Source: Paracoccaceae bacterium (GTDB lineage Bacteria > Pseudomonadota > Alphaproteobacteria > Rhodobacterales > Rhodobacteraceae). Taken from it: DNA of 64,000 bases. Shown piece after piece: positions 22,652 through 31,844 of the stretch; positions within the stretch are counted from its first letter, which is position 1, and each line of letters begins with the position of its first letter. The translations under genes and the position numbers were made by a program. Where the stretch lies: the NCBI GenBank assembly GCA_014323795.1, contig JACONK010000032.1, positions 1 to 64,000 on the forward strand, in the 5' to 3' direction. The notes under the pieces are model-generated. The model was given only the letters and a program-made list of their open reading frames with translations, was not told the DNA's origin and searched no databases.

Positions 22652-22748
22652 ACCGGCCGCATCGGGCAACGGTGCATCGCGGCCTGTCCTGTCGGCTGCG
22701 CATTCGGCAATGTCGCCCCGAATCCGGAGCCTGAACAAAGGAAATCAC

Positions 22749-23774
22749 ATGGCATCCCTGAACCCCGATAAACTCGACAAACTGGACCTGGGCTGGATGG
22801 ACCACGCTGCTCTTATCGCTGTGCTGCTGTGTGTGGGCGTCGGCGTCTATCATGGCACCCAGTCGCTGGCCAGGCTGCACGGTCCCATGAACTACATTCT
22901 GCCGCTGGTCGTAGCCATCGTTGCCGGGGGCATGGTCTTTGCCATTTGGCATTGGCTGTTGCGCTACGTGCCGGTCATGAAACCTCCCTTCAACCTGGTC
23001 GGCATTGCTTTCGGCCTTCTGGTGACCGTGGTTTCGGTTTTTACCATTGCCATCTTCCTTGTGTCCGCCCTGATTGGCGACCGGGCCATAAGGGATCACC
23101 TCGCCCACGGCCTGAATGAGTATGAGGACGCCCTGGACCGGGCCCATGCGAACCTGCGCCTTGAAGAGGAACTTATCACAAAGCTGAATGAAAGCCGGGC
23201 CGCCGCCGAGGGGCTGGCCGAAGGGGAGGCCTCCAGGGGCGGCTGCGGCCCCCGCTGCCGCAGCCTGCGGGGTGCGCTGGAAGGCTTCACAACCGCTGCC
23301 GCCCTGGGGAGAGAGAACCAGAAAGACGGAGAGGAAATTTACCGGAAAACCCAGGAAGCCCTGGCCCGGGCCCGGGAAAGAATCAATGGAAACCTTTCGC
23401 CCCAGGAGGCATCCTCGATATTCAACAACGCCAAAACGGCCGTTACCCTTGCGGTAACCGAACTGGAAAACCTGTCCATCACGCAGCTCAGTTTTAATGT
23501 GGGGGCGATTTCCATAGGTACCGAAGGCCGTTATGAAATTGAACGCCTTACCGAAGGGGTCAGGGAAACGGCCGAGGCTATAGCGGATTCCAGGGAAGCC
23601 GTGAATGTGCCGAATTTTACCGTAATCAATCAATATGAGGCAGTGACGCGGGATATCGGCAAATACCTGCTGCTGTGGGTCTTCGCAGTCCTTCTGGAGG
23701 TGTTTCCCCTGCTGCTTCTGGTCGCAAAGGTCATCACGGTGTGGAGTCGCGGCTGGCCGACAGAACAGGCCTGA
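22749..23774 (+). CDS. Multi-pass membrane protein with central coiled coil, next to the DUF499 ATPase
   Basis: 341 residues from ATG 22749 (AAAGGAAA upstream). Three membrane helices are evident at about residues 20-38, 50-72 and 80-108, then a long charged helical region (about 115-300) with coiled-coil character, and a fourth helix near 303-328 (LLLWVFAVLLEVFPLLLLVA). A GGCGPRC motif sits in the middle of the soluble region and could bind metal or form a disulfide. No family is recognised. Membership of one operon with the DUF499 ATPase is likely from the 97-base spacing and same strand. A membrane effector or sensor for the ATPase is a plausible role, but that is inference. Confidence 0.7.
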   Translation: MASLNPDKLDKLDLGWMDHAALIAVLLCVGVGVYHGTQSLARLHGPMNYILPLVVAIVAGGMVFAIWHWLLRYVPVMKPPFNLVGIAFGLLVTVVSVFTIAIFLVSALIGDRAIRDHLAHGLNEYEDALDRAHANLRLEEELITKLNESRAAAEGLAEGEASRGGCGPRCRSLRGALEGFTTAAALGRENQKDGEEIYRKTQEALARARERINGNLSPQEASSIFNNAKTAVTLAVTELENLSITQLSFNVGAISIGTEGRYEIERLTEGVRETAEAIADSREAVNVPNFTVINQYEAVTRDIGKYLLLWVFAVLLEVFPLLLLVAKVITVWSRGWPTEQA

Positions 23775-24017
23775 CCGGTCCGCCAGGCCGGCCCCCTGTG
23801 TGGCGCACCGCGCCCGGTTGCCGGTCAATGTGTGTGGCGTGGGAGTGCGCATGGCCCTGGCCCCTTCGGGGCCCGCACCCCGCCCGATTCGCTGCCGAAA
23901 CACGTCCGGACGGCTGTTCGGGACGGCCGGTTCCTTGATGTGCGACGGGGGGCCATATCAGGGGCCTTGCGTGGCCCCTGCGGCAGCCGGCTGTGGCGGC
24001 GACCCTGGCCGTTGTGC

Positions 24018-25889
24018 CTACTGGCCAGCAGGGATCGTCCGTCTTGGCCTGTCAATGCACAAACGTTCCGGTGACCAGATCATGGCCGCAAGGGCGCGGT
24101 AAAGTTCTGAGCGTTGCGTGATGCTATCACCGTTGAAGGTTTCATGGGGTTGAAAGGGCAGGCTGTGTGTCCTGATTGCCTGCAGCACACCCGGGTTGTT
24201 CCTGTAGAAATCCGGATGCAGCGATTGGGCCAGTTTATTTGCCCGCAGGTAACTCGGCAGTTTTTCCCCATAAGATTTGCTCCCGAGGCTGGCGTTCTGC
24301 TTTTTAGGCAGGAGCAGCAGCCCGCCAATGGAATTGCGCGCTTCCTCAAAAACGACTTTGTTCGCAAATTCTTCGCGGAACATTTCGAAATTGCCGGCAA
24401 GGATATGCTCAATTTCATAGGCATTCTTGCCCGAGCGCACGATGTAATCCTCGTATCGTCCCGGCTCCCCGGCATGTTGGTCCAGCCAGTCGGTGAAGCG
24501 GGCCAACTGCCGGTGGATCGCCTTGGAAAAGAGCGTGGTCAGTCGCACTTCCGCCTCGAAGCTGATCTCTTTAAACTCTTCCTCCAGGCGTTGCCGCAAC
24601 ACATCCCGCAGCTCTTCCGGCGTTTTGCCCCTGACCGTGCGGATCACGGTAAAGGCTGCGTATTCCATATTTGAATAGCTGTTGAGTTTGTTGTTCCAGA
24701 AGCGAACATTCAGCCAGATATCGATGAAATCCGCAACCATCCCCATCCTGGCCCTGGCACTGGCCGGGTCATCATTGGCATTGACGGCGGACAGGATGAC
24801 AGGGTGTTGGAGCGTGAATCCCGCATCAGCGTTGTATCTGACGCTTTCCAGGCCCTTCTCGCGGGTCTCCGACGCCTTGAGCAAATCCAGGTACCGCTCC
24901 GCAAAGAAGCACATATCCTTCATGACGAATTGATAGAAGTCATCGGGGTCGTGCAGCCCCACCTGTTGGGCATTGTTGCGTATCCAGCGATGGTATTCGG
25001 TGCCGATCAGTTCAAAATCCTCGTTTTGAGCTTCCTTCTTCCGCTCCCTGATCTTTTCGGCATATTGCGACCGCAGCCAGGCCTTGAAGAAATCGGCCTC
25101 GGTACTGGTGCCATATTCGGCAAACCTGGCCAGGCAGGATCTGATCTGCCCGTCCGCCTGCTGCCGTTTTTCCGGGTCTGTGATGTGGGCCAGAAGATAG
25201 CCCCTGAGCATTTCCGTCGGGGTAAGTGAAAGCCCCCGGTCGTTCATCGTCTCGAAAATCGTATAGGCATCGCTATCATCCTGGGCGGTGATTCCGATCA
25301 CCTTCACCTTGCGGATGATCCACCAGATGAACATTTCCAGGGTATCTTCATCGTCGGCCAGATCTCCGGGAAAGATTTTGCCAAGATCTTCGCCGAGATC
25401 TTCGTAGCGTTCCACAAGGTTGCGCACGGAGGCTGACCTGCCTTCCGGGTTGTAGCTTTCCCCATGCAGGAGGGCCTTCATGCAATCGTTGCGTTCGGGG
25501 ATGTTGAGCTTGAATTTGGGTCCACCCGGATCCTCGTCAAACACGAGCGATTCGATCTTCCTGACCTTCCTGCCCGAATCCTTTTGCAGGTGATTCAGGT
25601 AGATCAGCAGCAGCGTAAGCGTCGTGATGCGTTGTTGCCCATCGATGATGTTGCGCCCGTCCCCGGCCTTGCTGACAACGATGGACCCCAGAAAGTAGTT
25701 CGACTGCTGCTCCAGCGGGGCACGGGAATCCGGGGCCCATGTTTGCAGGAATTGGCCGCAGAGATCAGCGACCAGTTCCTGAAGCTGCTTGCGCTTCCAC
25801 CGATATTCACGCTGATAATAATCTATGCCGAACGCCGGGCCTGAAAGCAGCACCTCGAGCGTTCTGTCATCCCCCTGGATATCCTGCAT
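24018..25889 (-). CDS. GmrSD-type DUF262/DUF1524 protein
   Basis: 623 residues from ATG 25889 (GAAGGGAA upstream), ending at a TAG. DUF262 (ParB/sulfiredoxin-like) occupies the first part: DYYQREYRWKRKQL near residue 24, FLGSIVVSK, and the NTPase-type motif IIDGQQRITTL near 82-92. The C-terminal DUF1524 HNH-like region has YEIEHILAGNFE and NSIGGLLLLPKKQNASLGSKSY. GmrSD enzymes are type IV restriction systems that cut modified (glucosylated hydroxymethylcytosine) phage DNA using NTP hydrolysis; single-chain fusions like this are common. The usual EHIxP is EHILAG here, so nuclease activity is slightly uncertain. It faces away from the ABC operon, sharing a 200-base divergent region. G+C is lower than in neighbouring metabolic genes. 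Confidence 0.88.
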   Translation of the reverse strand: MQDIQGDDRTLEVLLSGPAFGIDYYQREYRWKRKQLQELVADLCGQFLQTWAPDSRAPLEQQSNYFLGSIVVSKAGDGRNIIDGQQRITTLTLLLIYLNHLQKDSGRKVRKIESLVFDEDPGGPKFKLNIPERNDCMKALLHGESYNPEGRSASVRNLVERYEDLGEDLGKIFPGDLADDEDTLEMFIWWIIRKVKVIGITAQDDSDAYTIFETMNDRGLSLTPTEMLRGYLLAHITDPEKRQQADGQIRSCLARFAEYGTSTEADFFKAWLRSQYAEKIRERKKEAQNEDFELIGTEYHRWIRNNAQQVGLHDPDDFYQFVMKDMCFFAERYLDLLKASETREKGLESVRYNADAGFTLQHPVILSAVNANDDPASARARMGMVADFIDIWLNVRFWNNKLNSYSNMEYAAFTVIRTVRGKTPEELRDVLRQRLEEEFKEISFEAEVRLTTLFSKAIHRQLARFTDWLDQHAGEPGRYEDYIVRSGKNAYEIEHILAGNFEMFREEFANKVVFEEARNSIGGLLLLPKKQNASLGSKSYGEKLPSYLRANKLAQSLHPDFYRNNPGVLQAIRTHSLPFQPHETFNGDSITQRSELYRALAAMIWSPERLCIDRPRRTIPAGQ

Positions 25890-25943
25890 CGTTGTAATTC
25901 CCTTCGGCGGTAAAATCTGCTTGCGTGGCCCCCTATGGCACAT

Positions 25944-25949
25944 ATTATA
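25944..25949 (-). promoter_or_regulatory. Possible -10 element of the DUF262/DUF1524 gene
   Basis: On the - strand the sequence reads TATAAT, 55 bases upstream of the ATG at 25889, inside a locally A/T-rich patch of the divergent region. No good -35 at 17 bases is seen, so this is tentative. Confidence 0.3.
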
Positions 25950-26090
25950 AGTGACGTGCATCCGGAAGAGAGCGGGACAAAGGGTGCCCGTCCGTGCGCA
26001 TTTGCACTGGACAAGCCCCGCGTCGGCTGGTCTTCCGGCAGGCGGGGGTTGGCCGTGTCGCGGCGGTGCGCAATGTTCGGGAGAATAACA

Positions 26091-27269
26091 ATGAAAAAAT
26101 ACGCAATGGCAGCCTTGGCTGTCTCGATGCTGGTAGAACCGCTTGCGGCAGAATCGGTAAAAATCGGATTTGTGACCACGCTGACCACCGGGGCCGCAGC
26201 CATCGGCAACGATATGAAAGACGCGGCTACCCTGGCGGTGAGCCATATGGGCGGCAGGATGGGCGACCGCGAAGTAGAGATTATCTTCGCCGATGACGGC
26301 TTCAGGCCGGAAATCGGCAAACAGGTGACTGATCGGCTGGTCAAACAGGACAACGTGGATTTTGTCGCCGGCTACATCTGGTCCCACGTGCTGCTGGCCT
26401 CCCGCAAATCCGTGCTGGATGCGGGCAAATTCCTGATTTCATCAAATGCCGGGCCGTCCGCGGTGGCGGGCAAATTGTGCCACAGGAACTTTTTTTCCAC
26501 ATCCTGGCAGAATGACCAGACGCCCATGGCGATGGGGGAGGTGCTGAACCGGCAGGGGGTAAAGTCGCTTTATATTATGGCCCCGAACTACGCAGCCGGC
26601 AAAAATATGGTCACGGGCATTGAACGCACCTTCATGGGTGAAATCAGGGGCAAGGATCTGACGAAATGGGGGGCGGATGCGCAGCTCGATTTCTCGGCCG
26701 AACTGGCAAAGGCCCGGGCCTCCGGGGCGGACGGGCTGTTCGTCTTTTACCCCGGGGCGGCGGCGACGGCGTTTATCAGGCAATACACCCAGGCCGGTCT
26801 GAAGGACACGCTGCCGCTGTATTCCGTATTCACGGTGAACGCGCTCACCCTGCCCGGCCTGCAGGCGGCCAATTTCGACAGCGTACTCGGCAGCCGGATG
26901 ACCCAGTCCTGGGATCCGACGCTTGATAACCCGGCAAACCGGCGGTTCGTGTCCGATTACAGGGAGACATTCGGGCGCGTCCCGTCGTTCTACGCCGCGC
27001 AGTCCTATGATGCGCTGATGCTGATAAGAGCGGCGGTGGAAGCGGTCGGCGGCGACCTGTCCGACCAGGATGCGGTACGGGCCGCGCTGAAAGCCGCAAA
27101 TTACGACAGTGTGCGCGGCCGCTACACCTACGGCACCAACCACATGCCGGTGCAGAATTTCTACCTGCGCGAAGTTGTGGCGGATGCCGGCGGCACTTGG
27201 ACAACCAGGGTTGTGGCCACCGTCTATGAAAACCACGTTGATCCCTACGCCGATGACTGCCGGATGTAA
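26091..27269 (+). CDS. Periplasmic substrate-binding protein, LivJ-like
   Basis: 392 residues. ATG 26091 follows GGGAGAATAACA and begins a signal peptide, MKKYAMAALAVSMLVEPLAA, cleaved before ESVKIGFVTT; an in-frame ATG 18 bases earlier is less well placed. The mature part is a type I periplasmic-binding fold (Peripla_BP_6): KIGFVTTLTTGAAAIGNDM, DDGFRPEIGKQVTDRL and YAAQSYDALMLI. It heads a five-gene operon with two permeases and two ATPases, so it binds the imported substrate, an amino acid, amide or other small carboxylate. The exact ligand cannot be read from the sequence. Confidence 0.9.
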   Translation: MKKYAMAALAVSMLVEPLAAESVKIGFVTTLTTGAAAIGNDMKDAATLAVSHMGGRMGDREVEIIFADDGFRPEIGKQVTDRLVKQDNVDFVAGYIWSHVLLASRKSVLDAGKFLISSNAGPSAVAGKLCHRNFFSTSWQNDQTPMAMGEVLNRQGVKSLYIMAPNYAAGKNMVTGIERTFMGEIRGKDLTKWGADAQLDFSAELAKARASGADGLFVFYPGAAATAFIRQYTQAGLKDTLPLYSVFTVNALTLPGLQAANFDSVLGSRMTQSWDPTLDNPANRRFVSDYRETFGRVPSFYAAQSYDALMLIRAAVEAVGGDLSDQDAVRAALKAANYDSVRGRYTYGTNHMPVQNFYLREVVADAGGTWTTRVVATVYENHVDPYADDCRM

Positions 27270-27333
27270 CCGCGCCCGAGGCGCAAACCGGGCCCGGGGA
27301 TAAATCCGGGCGATCTTTCCGGGACAGCAGATC

Positions 27334-28257
27334 ATGGATTTCGCACTTGTCTTCGTGCAGATGCTGAATGGTCTTCAGCTGGGTCTGCTGCTGTTTCTGG
27401 TGGCGAGCGGGCTGACCCTTGTCTTTGGTATTCTGGATTTCGTGAACCTGGCACACGGATCACTTTACATGCTCGGGGCCTTCGTCTGCGCCTCGCTGAC
27501 ATTCCTGACGGGCAACTTCCTGATCGCGATTGCCCTGGCACTGCCCGTGATGGCGGTGATCGGCTGGGGGATAGAAAGGGTCGTGGTCCGGCAGCTCTAC
27601 CGGCGCGACCATCTGGACCAGGTGCTGGGCAGCTTCGGGCTGCTCCTTGTGTTCGATGTGGCGGTTCACCTGATATGGGGCCCCGCCGGGATCGCCATCC
27701 CGCTGCCGGCCTGGCTGGATACGCACATCGGCCTGGCCGAAGACGTGGTAATCCCTGTCTATCGCCTGCTGATCATCGGCACCGGACTGGCTGTCGCGGC
27801 ACTTCTGTTCTGGCTGGTGCATCACACAAGGTTCGGCATGCTGATCCGTGCGGGGGCGTCCGACCGAACCATGGCGGGGGCCCTGGGCATCGACATCACC
27901 AGGCTTTTCACGCTGGTCTTTGCCCTGGGTGCTGCCCTGGCGGGTCTTGCCGGCATGCTGGTCGCGCCGATCACGGAAGCCTCCATCGGTATGGGCAATT
28001 CCGTCATCATCACCGCCTTCGTGGTAATTGTCGTAGGCGGCATCGGATCCATGAAAGGGGCCTTCATCGGTGCGATGATCATCGGGCTGATTGACACCCT
28101 GGGCCGCAGCTTCATAGACGACGGCTTCCGGCTGATCATGGGGACCGCCGCCGCCGAAACTGCCGGCCCCGCCGTGTCTGCCATGCTGATCTACCTTCTT
28201 ATGGCCGTGATCCTTGCCCTGCGCCCGCAGGGCCTGTTCCCGCCGTCGGGGCGCTAG
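27334..28257 (+). CDS. Branched-chain-amino-acid-type ABC permease, LivH-like
   Basis: 307 residues with about eight membrane helices; begins MDFALVFVQMLNGLQLGLLL. The LivH family motif FGILDFVNLAHGSLYMLGAF is near residue 30, and GVASDRTMA-like GASDRTMAGALGID forms the loop that contacts the ATPases. It forms the transmembrane pathway with the second permease, whose ATG immediately follows its TAG stop. Confidence 0.92.
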   Translation: MDFALVFVQMLNGLQLGLLLFLVASGLTLVFGILDFVNLAHGSLYMLGAFVCASLTFLTGNFLIAIALALPVMAVIGWGIERVVVRQLYRRDHLDQVLGSFGLLLVFDVAVHLIWGPAGIAIPLPAWLDTHIGLAEDVVIPVYRLLIIGTGLAVAALLFWLVHHTRFGMLIRAGASDRTMAGALGIDITRLFTLVFALGAALAGLAGMLVAPITEASIGMGNSVIITAFVVIVVGGIGSMKGAFIGAMIIGLIDTLGRSFIDDGFRLIMGTAAAETAGPAVSAMLIYLLMAVILALRPQGLFPPSGR

Positions 28258-29211
28258 ATGCGCCGGTCCGATCTTCTGACGCTGACACTGCTGGCACTAC
28301 TGGCCGTGCTGCCGCCGGTTTTCTTCTGCACCGGTCATCCGTTCTACCTCGATCTCGCCACGCGGCTTGTGATCCTTGCCATCGCGGCCACATCGCTGAA
28401 CCTTGTGCTGGGCTACGGCGGCATGGTCAGTTTCGGCCACGCCGCTTACATCGGCATTGGTGCCTATGCGGTCGGCATCCCGGTCTACCACGATCTGTGG
28501 GGCGGGGCGGCGTGGCTTGCGTCCACCAGCGGCTGGGTTCACCTCGCCCTTGCCATGGGCCTGTCCGCGCTCTTTGCCCTGGGCACCGGCGCGATCAGCC
28601 TGCGCACCCGGGGGGTTCACTTTATCATGATTACCATGGCCTTCGCGCAGATGGTTTACTATCTGTTTGTCTCGCTCGGTACATACGGTGGGGACGACGG
28701 GCTGGTGATTGAGCACCGCTCCCGCCTGCCGGGCATCAGCCTGGATAATCCGTTGCAGCTCTACGGGCTCTGCCTGGCGGTGCTTGTCGCCACCATCGTG
28801 ATTGTGCGCACCATCATGCGATCCCGCTTCGGCCAGGTGATCAAGGGGGCCCGCGGCAACGAGGAACGCATGGCCACGCTCGGCTACAACACCTATGCCT
28901 ATCGCCTGACCGCCTTTGTGATCGCCGGTGCCATCGCGGGCCTTTCCGGCTTCCTGATGGGCAACTTCACAGCCTTCATCAGCCCGGAAATGATGGCCTG
29001 GACCCGGTCGGGTGAACTGATGTTCATGGTCATCCTCGGCGGTACGGCGACCACACCCGGGCCGCTGCTGGGAACCCTGATCTTCATCGTGACAGAGGAA
29101 CTGCTTAGCCATTACACGCGCCACTGGCAGCTGCCGTTCGGGCTGATGCTGATCGGCGTCGTGCTGTTTATGCGCGGCGGTCTGACAGGCGCGTTCCGGA
29201 GGCGGGAATGA
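28258..29211 (+). CDS. Branched-chain-amino-acid-type ABC permease, LivM-like
   Basis: 317 residues, about nine membrane helices. LivM-type motifs: NLVLGYGGMVSFGHAAYIGI near residue 45, and the coupling loop with RSRFGQVIKGARGNEERMATLGYN. It starts directly after the livH-like stop codon with no gap and overlaps the first ATPase gene by four bases, so the five transporter genes form one operon. Confidence 0.92.
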   Translation: MRRSDLLTLTLLALLAVLPPVFFCTGHPFYLDLATRLVILAIAATSLNLVLGYGGMVSFGHAAYIGIGAYAVGIPVYHDLWGGAAWLASTSGWVHLALAMGLSALFALGTGAISLRTRGVHFIMITMAFAQMVYYLFVSLGTYGGDDGLVIEHRSRLPGISLDNPLQLYGLCLAVLVATIVIVRTIMRSRFGQVIKGARGNEERMATLGYNTYAYRLTAFVIAGAIAGLSGFLMGNFTAFISPEMMAWTRSGELMFMVILGGTATTPGPLLGTLIFIVTEELLSHYTRHWQLPFGLMLIGVVLFMRGGLTGAFRRRE

Positions 29212-29948
29212 GCCTGTTGACAGTCCGTAATCTGGGCAAATCCTTCGGCGGGGTGGCGGCCACCGACGGCCTGTCGCTATCGGTGGACCGGGGCGAAATC
29301 CACGCCATCATCGGCCCGAACGGTGCCGGCAAGACAACGCTGATCGCGCAACTGTCAGGCACCATGTTGCCCGACATCGGCACGGTCCGGTTCAACGGGC
29401 GCGACATCACGCGGCTGTCGGCGCACGCCCGGGCGCGGCTCGGCCTTACCCGCAGCTTCCAGATCACCAGCCTTGTCCCGGGCATGACAGCACTGGAAAA
29501 TGTCGCCCTCGCCGCGCAGGTGCAGGAAGGCCATTCCTTCCGCTTCCTGCGCCCGGTGGCCCGCATCGAAAGCCTGCGTACCGCAGCCCTGGACCAGCTG
29601 TACGCCGTGGGCCTGGGCACCCGGGCGGAACAGCCTGTTACGGCCCTTTCGCATGGCGAACACCGGCTGGTTGAAATGGCCGTGGTACTTGCCACCGGGG
29701 CACTGTTGCTGCTGCTTGATGAACCGTTTGCGGGCCTCGGGTCGGCAGAAAGCGCACGGATGGTCGCGTTCCTGAAGACGCTGAAAGGCACAAGAACAAT
29801 CCTGCTGATCGAGCATGACATGAACGCGGTCTTTGCGCTTGCAGACCGCATCAGCGTACTTGTCCGGGGCCGCATTATCGCTACGGGCGGGCCCGACGCC
29901 ATTCGCGCCAGCCCGGCTGTGCGTGCCGCTTACCTGGGGGGGGACTGA
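29208..29948 (+). CDS. ABC transporter ATPase, LivG-like
   Basis: 246 residues. Walker A GPNGAGKTTLI near residue 34, an ABC signature with LSHGE in place of LSGGE, Walker B LLLLDEPFAGL and the switch His in LLIEHDMNAVF. The substitution LSHG is common in LivG-type subunits. It powers import with the LivF-like subunit; its stop overlaps the next start by one base. Confidence 0.93.
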   Translation: MSLLTVRNLGKSFGGVAATDGLSLSVDRGEIHAIIGPNGAGKTTLIAQLSGTMLPDIGTVRFNGRDITRLSAHARARLGLTRSFQITSLVPGMTALENVALAAQVQEGHSFRFLRPVARIESLRTAALDQLYAVGLGTRAEQPVTALSHGEHRLVEMAVVLATGALLLLLDEPFAGLGSAESARMVAFLKTLKGTRTILLIEHDMNAVFALADRISVLVRGRIIATGGPDAIRASPAVRAAYLGGD

Positions 29949-30649
29949 TGCTGGCGGTGCGCGATCTGGTGACCCACTATGGTGCCTCTCAGGCACTGTT
30001 CGGCATGGCACTTGACGTGGCAGACGGGGCTGTGACCGCACTTCTGGGTCGCAACGGGATGGGCAAGACGACGACTATCCATTCGGTGATGGGTATCGTG
30101 CCGGCGACCTCGGGCTTCGTGACCTTTAACGGGGCTGACATTGTCGGCTGGCCAAGCCACAGGATTGCCGGTGCCGGGCTTGGCCTGGTGCCGGAAGGGC
30201 GGCGGATCTTTCCCAACCTGACCTTGCGCGAAAATCTTCTGGCCACGGCGTCAAATCGTCTGAACCTGCCGCAGCCGTGGACTATCGGGCGAGTCTGCGC
30301 CCTGTTTCCCGAACTGGCGGCGCGTCATACCGCCATGGGCAGCCTGCTGTCCGGGGGGGAACAGCAGATGCTGGCGATCGGCCGGGCACTGATGACCAAC
30401 CCGAAACTGCTGATCCTTGATGAGGCGACAGAAGGGTTGGCCCCGCTTGTGCGCACCAGAATCTGGGTCGCCTTGGCAGAGCTGAAATCTCGCGGGCTGT
30501 CGCTTCTCATTGTGGATAAGAACCTGGACGACCTGCTGCACATCGCCGATACATGCGTGGTGATCGAAAAGGGCAGGCCGGTCTGGCACGGTTCTCCCGC
30601 CGCACTGCATAAAAATCACGCGGTCCGGCACACCTGCCTGGGTTTGTGA
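29948..30649 (+). CDS. ABC transporter ATPase, LivF-like
   Basis: 233 residues from ATG 29948. Walker A GRNGMGKTTTI (the LivF-typical NGxGKTT), signature LSGGEQQMLAIGRAL, Walker B LLILDEATEGLAP and a switch segment LLIVDKNLDDLL in which the usual His is replaced by Lys; this His-to-Lys/Gln change is tolerated in some LivF subunits. It is the last gene of the operon, followed by a 114-base gap. Confidence 0.92.
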   Translation: MLAVRDLVTHYGASQALFGMALDVADGAVTALLGRNGMGKTTTIHSVMGIVPATSGFVTFNGADIVGWPSHRIAGAGLGLVPEGRRIFPNLTLRENLLATASNRLNLPQPWTIGRVCALFPELAARHTAMGSLLSGGEQQMLAIGRALMTNPKLLILDEATEGLAPLVRTRIWVALAELKSRGLSLLIVDKNLDDLLHIADTCVVIEKGRPVWHGSPAALHKNHAVRHTCLGL

Positions 30650-30763
30650 CCGGTCGCCTCTGTCACCGCCCGGGACGGGGGATACCGCCGCCCGAAGACA
30701 GGGCGGGCTTGCACTGCCCGCCGCATCCGATAGCATGTTCATAAACTGAAAAGGATCCTGCCC

Positions 30764-31798
30764 ATGCCGACCCCCTGCAGCCGTATTGTTCTCGCCTCCC
30801 GTCCGCAGGGGGAACCGGTGCCGGAAAACTTTCGTCTGGAACAGGCGAGCCTGCCGGACCCGGGCCCGGGTGAGGTGCTGGTGCGCACGATCTGGCTGTC
30901 GCTTGATCCCTACATGCGCGGGCGCATGGATGCGGCAAAATCCTACGCTGCACCGGTGCCCCTGGGCGGCACAATGGAGGGTGGTGCGGTCGCGGAGGTT
31001 CTGGTCTCAAACGCCGACGGGATCGCGGCCGGGGACATCGTTGTCGGCCGCATCGGCTGGGCAAGCCACGGGGTCGTCCGCCACGACGAACTGCGCAAGG
31101 TGGATCCGAACATCGCCCCGATATCCACGGCCCTGGGGGTGCTGGGCATGCCCGGACTGACCGCCTGGGTAGGATTGAACGAGATCGGCACCGCCACGGC
31201 AGACGAAACGGTTGTGATCTCCGCCGCCACCGGGGCTGTCGGCGGGCTTGCCGGACAGTTAGCCAGGGCCAGGGGGATGCGGGTAATCGGTGTGGCCGGC
31301 GGGGCGGACAAATGCGCCTATGCGCTGCAGGAACTGGGCTTTGACGCCTGTCTTGACCACCGGGCCGGGGATGCCCGGGCACTCGGGCAGGAGATCCGGG
31401 CGGCGGCACCGGACGGGGTCGACCTCTATTTTGAAAACACGGGCGGCAAAACTTTGCAGGCGGTTCTGCCGGCCATGAACGATTTCGGGCGGATTTCTGT
31501 CTGCGGCATGATCGCCTGGTATTCGGGTCAGGGTATTGACGCCGCCCCGCCGCTGCCTTTTGCCTGGCGTCTGATCCTGACCAGGCGGTTGCGGGTGCAG
31601 GGGTTCATCGTCACCGACCATACGGCCTGCAGCGGGGCATTCATGCGTGAGGTGGTACCGATGGTTGCGCGTGGTACCATAAAGTTTCGCGAAACGGTGA
31701 CCGACGGGCTGGAAAACGCGCCGCAGGCATTCATGGGGCTGCTGAAAGGGGCGAATTTCGGCAAGCAGCTGGTGCGCGTGGGGGCGGATGCCGGGTAA
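30764..31798 (+). CDS. NADP-dependent MDR-family oxidoreductase, CurA/YncB-like
   Basis: 344 residues from ATG 30764 (AAAGGATC upstream). The medium-chain reductase fold without zinc ligands: LSLDPYMRGRMDAAKSY near residue 50, MPGLTAWVGLNEIG, and the nucleotide site SAATGAVGGLAGQLA with the YALQELGFDACLDH pattern. CurA-type enzymes reduce the C=C bond of enals and enones such as curcumin or prostaglandins. The gene stands alone between the ABC operon and ecm and is transcribed toward ecm. The natural substrate is unknown. Confidence 0.9.
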   Translation: MPTPCSRIVLASRPQGEPVPENFRLEQASLPDPGPGEVLVRTIWLSLDPYMRGRMDAAKSYAAPVPLGGTMEGGAVAEVLVSNADGIAAGDIVVGRIGWASHGVVRHDELRKVDPNIAPISTALGVLGMPGLTAWVGLNEIGTATADETVVISAATGAVGGLAGQLARARGMRVIGVAGGADKCAYALQELGFDACLDHRAGDARALGQEIRAAAPDGVDLYFENTGGKTLQAVLPAMNDFGRISVCGMIAWYSGQGIDAAPPLPFAWRLILTRRLRVQGFIVTDHTACSGAFMREVVPMVARGTIKFRETVTDGLENAPQAFMGLLKGANFGKQLVRVGADAG

Positions 31799-31844
31799 CG
31801 GGCCTGCCCCCGACGGTGGTACTACCGGCTACGGGGCGCATGGC

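Noticed and set aside
21119-22738. Long - strand open frame opposite the DUF499 gene
   Set aside because: Gly/Val/Arg-rich antisense shadow without motifs; the + strand is the real gene.
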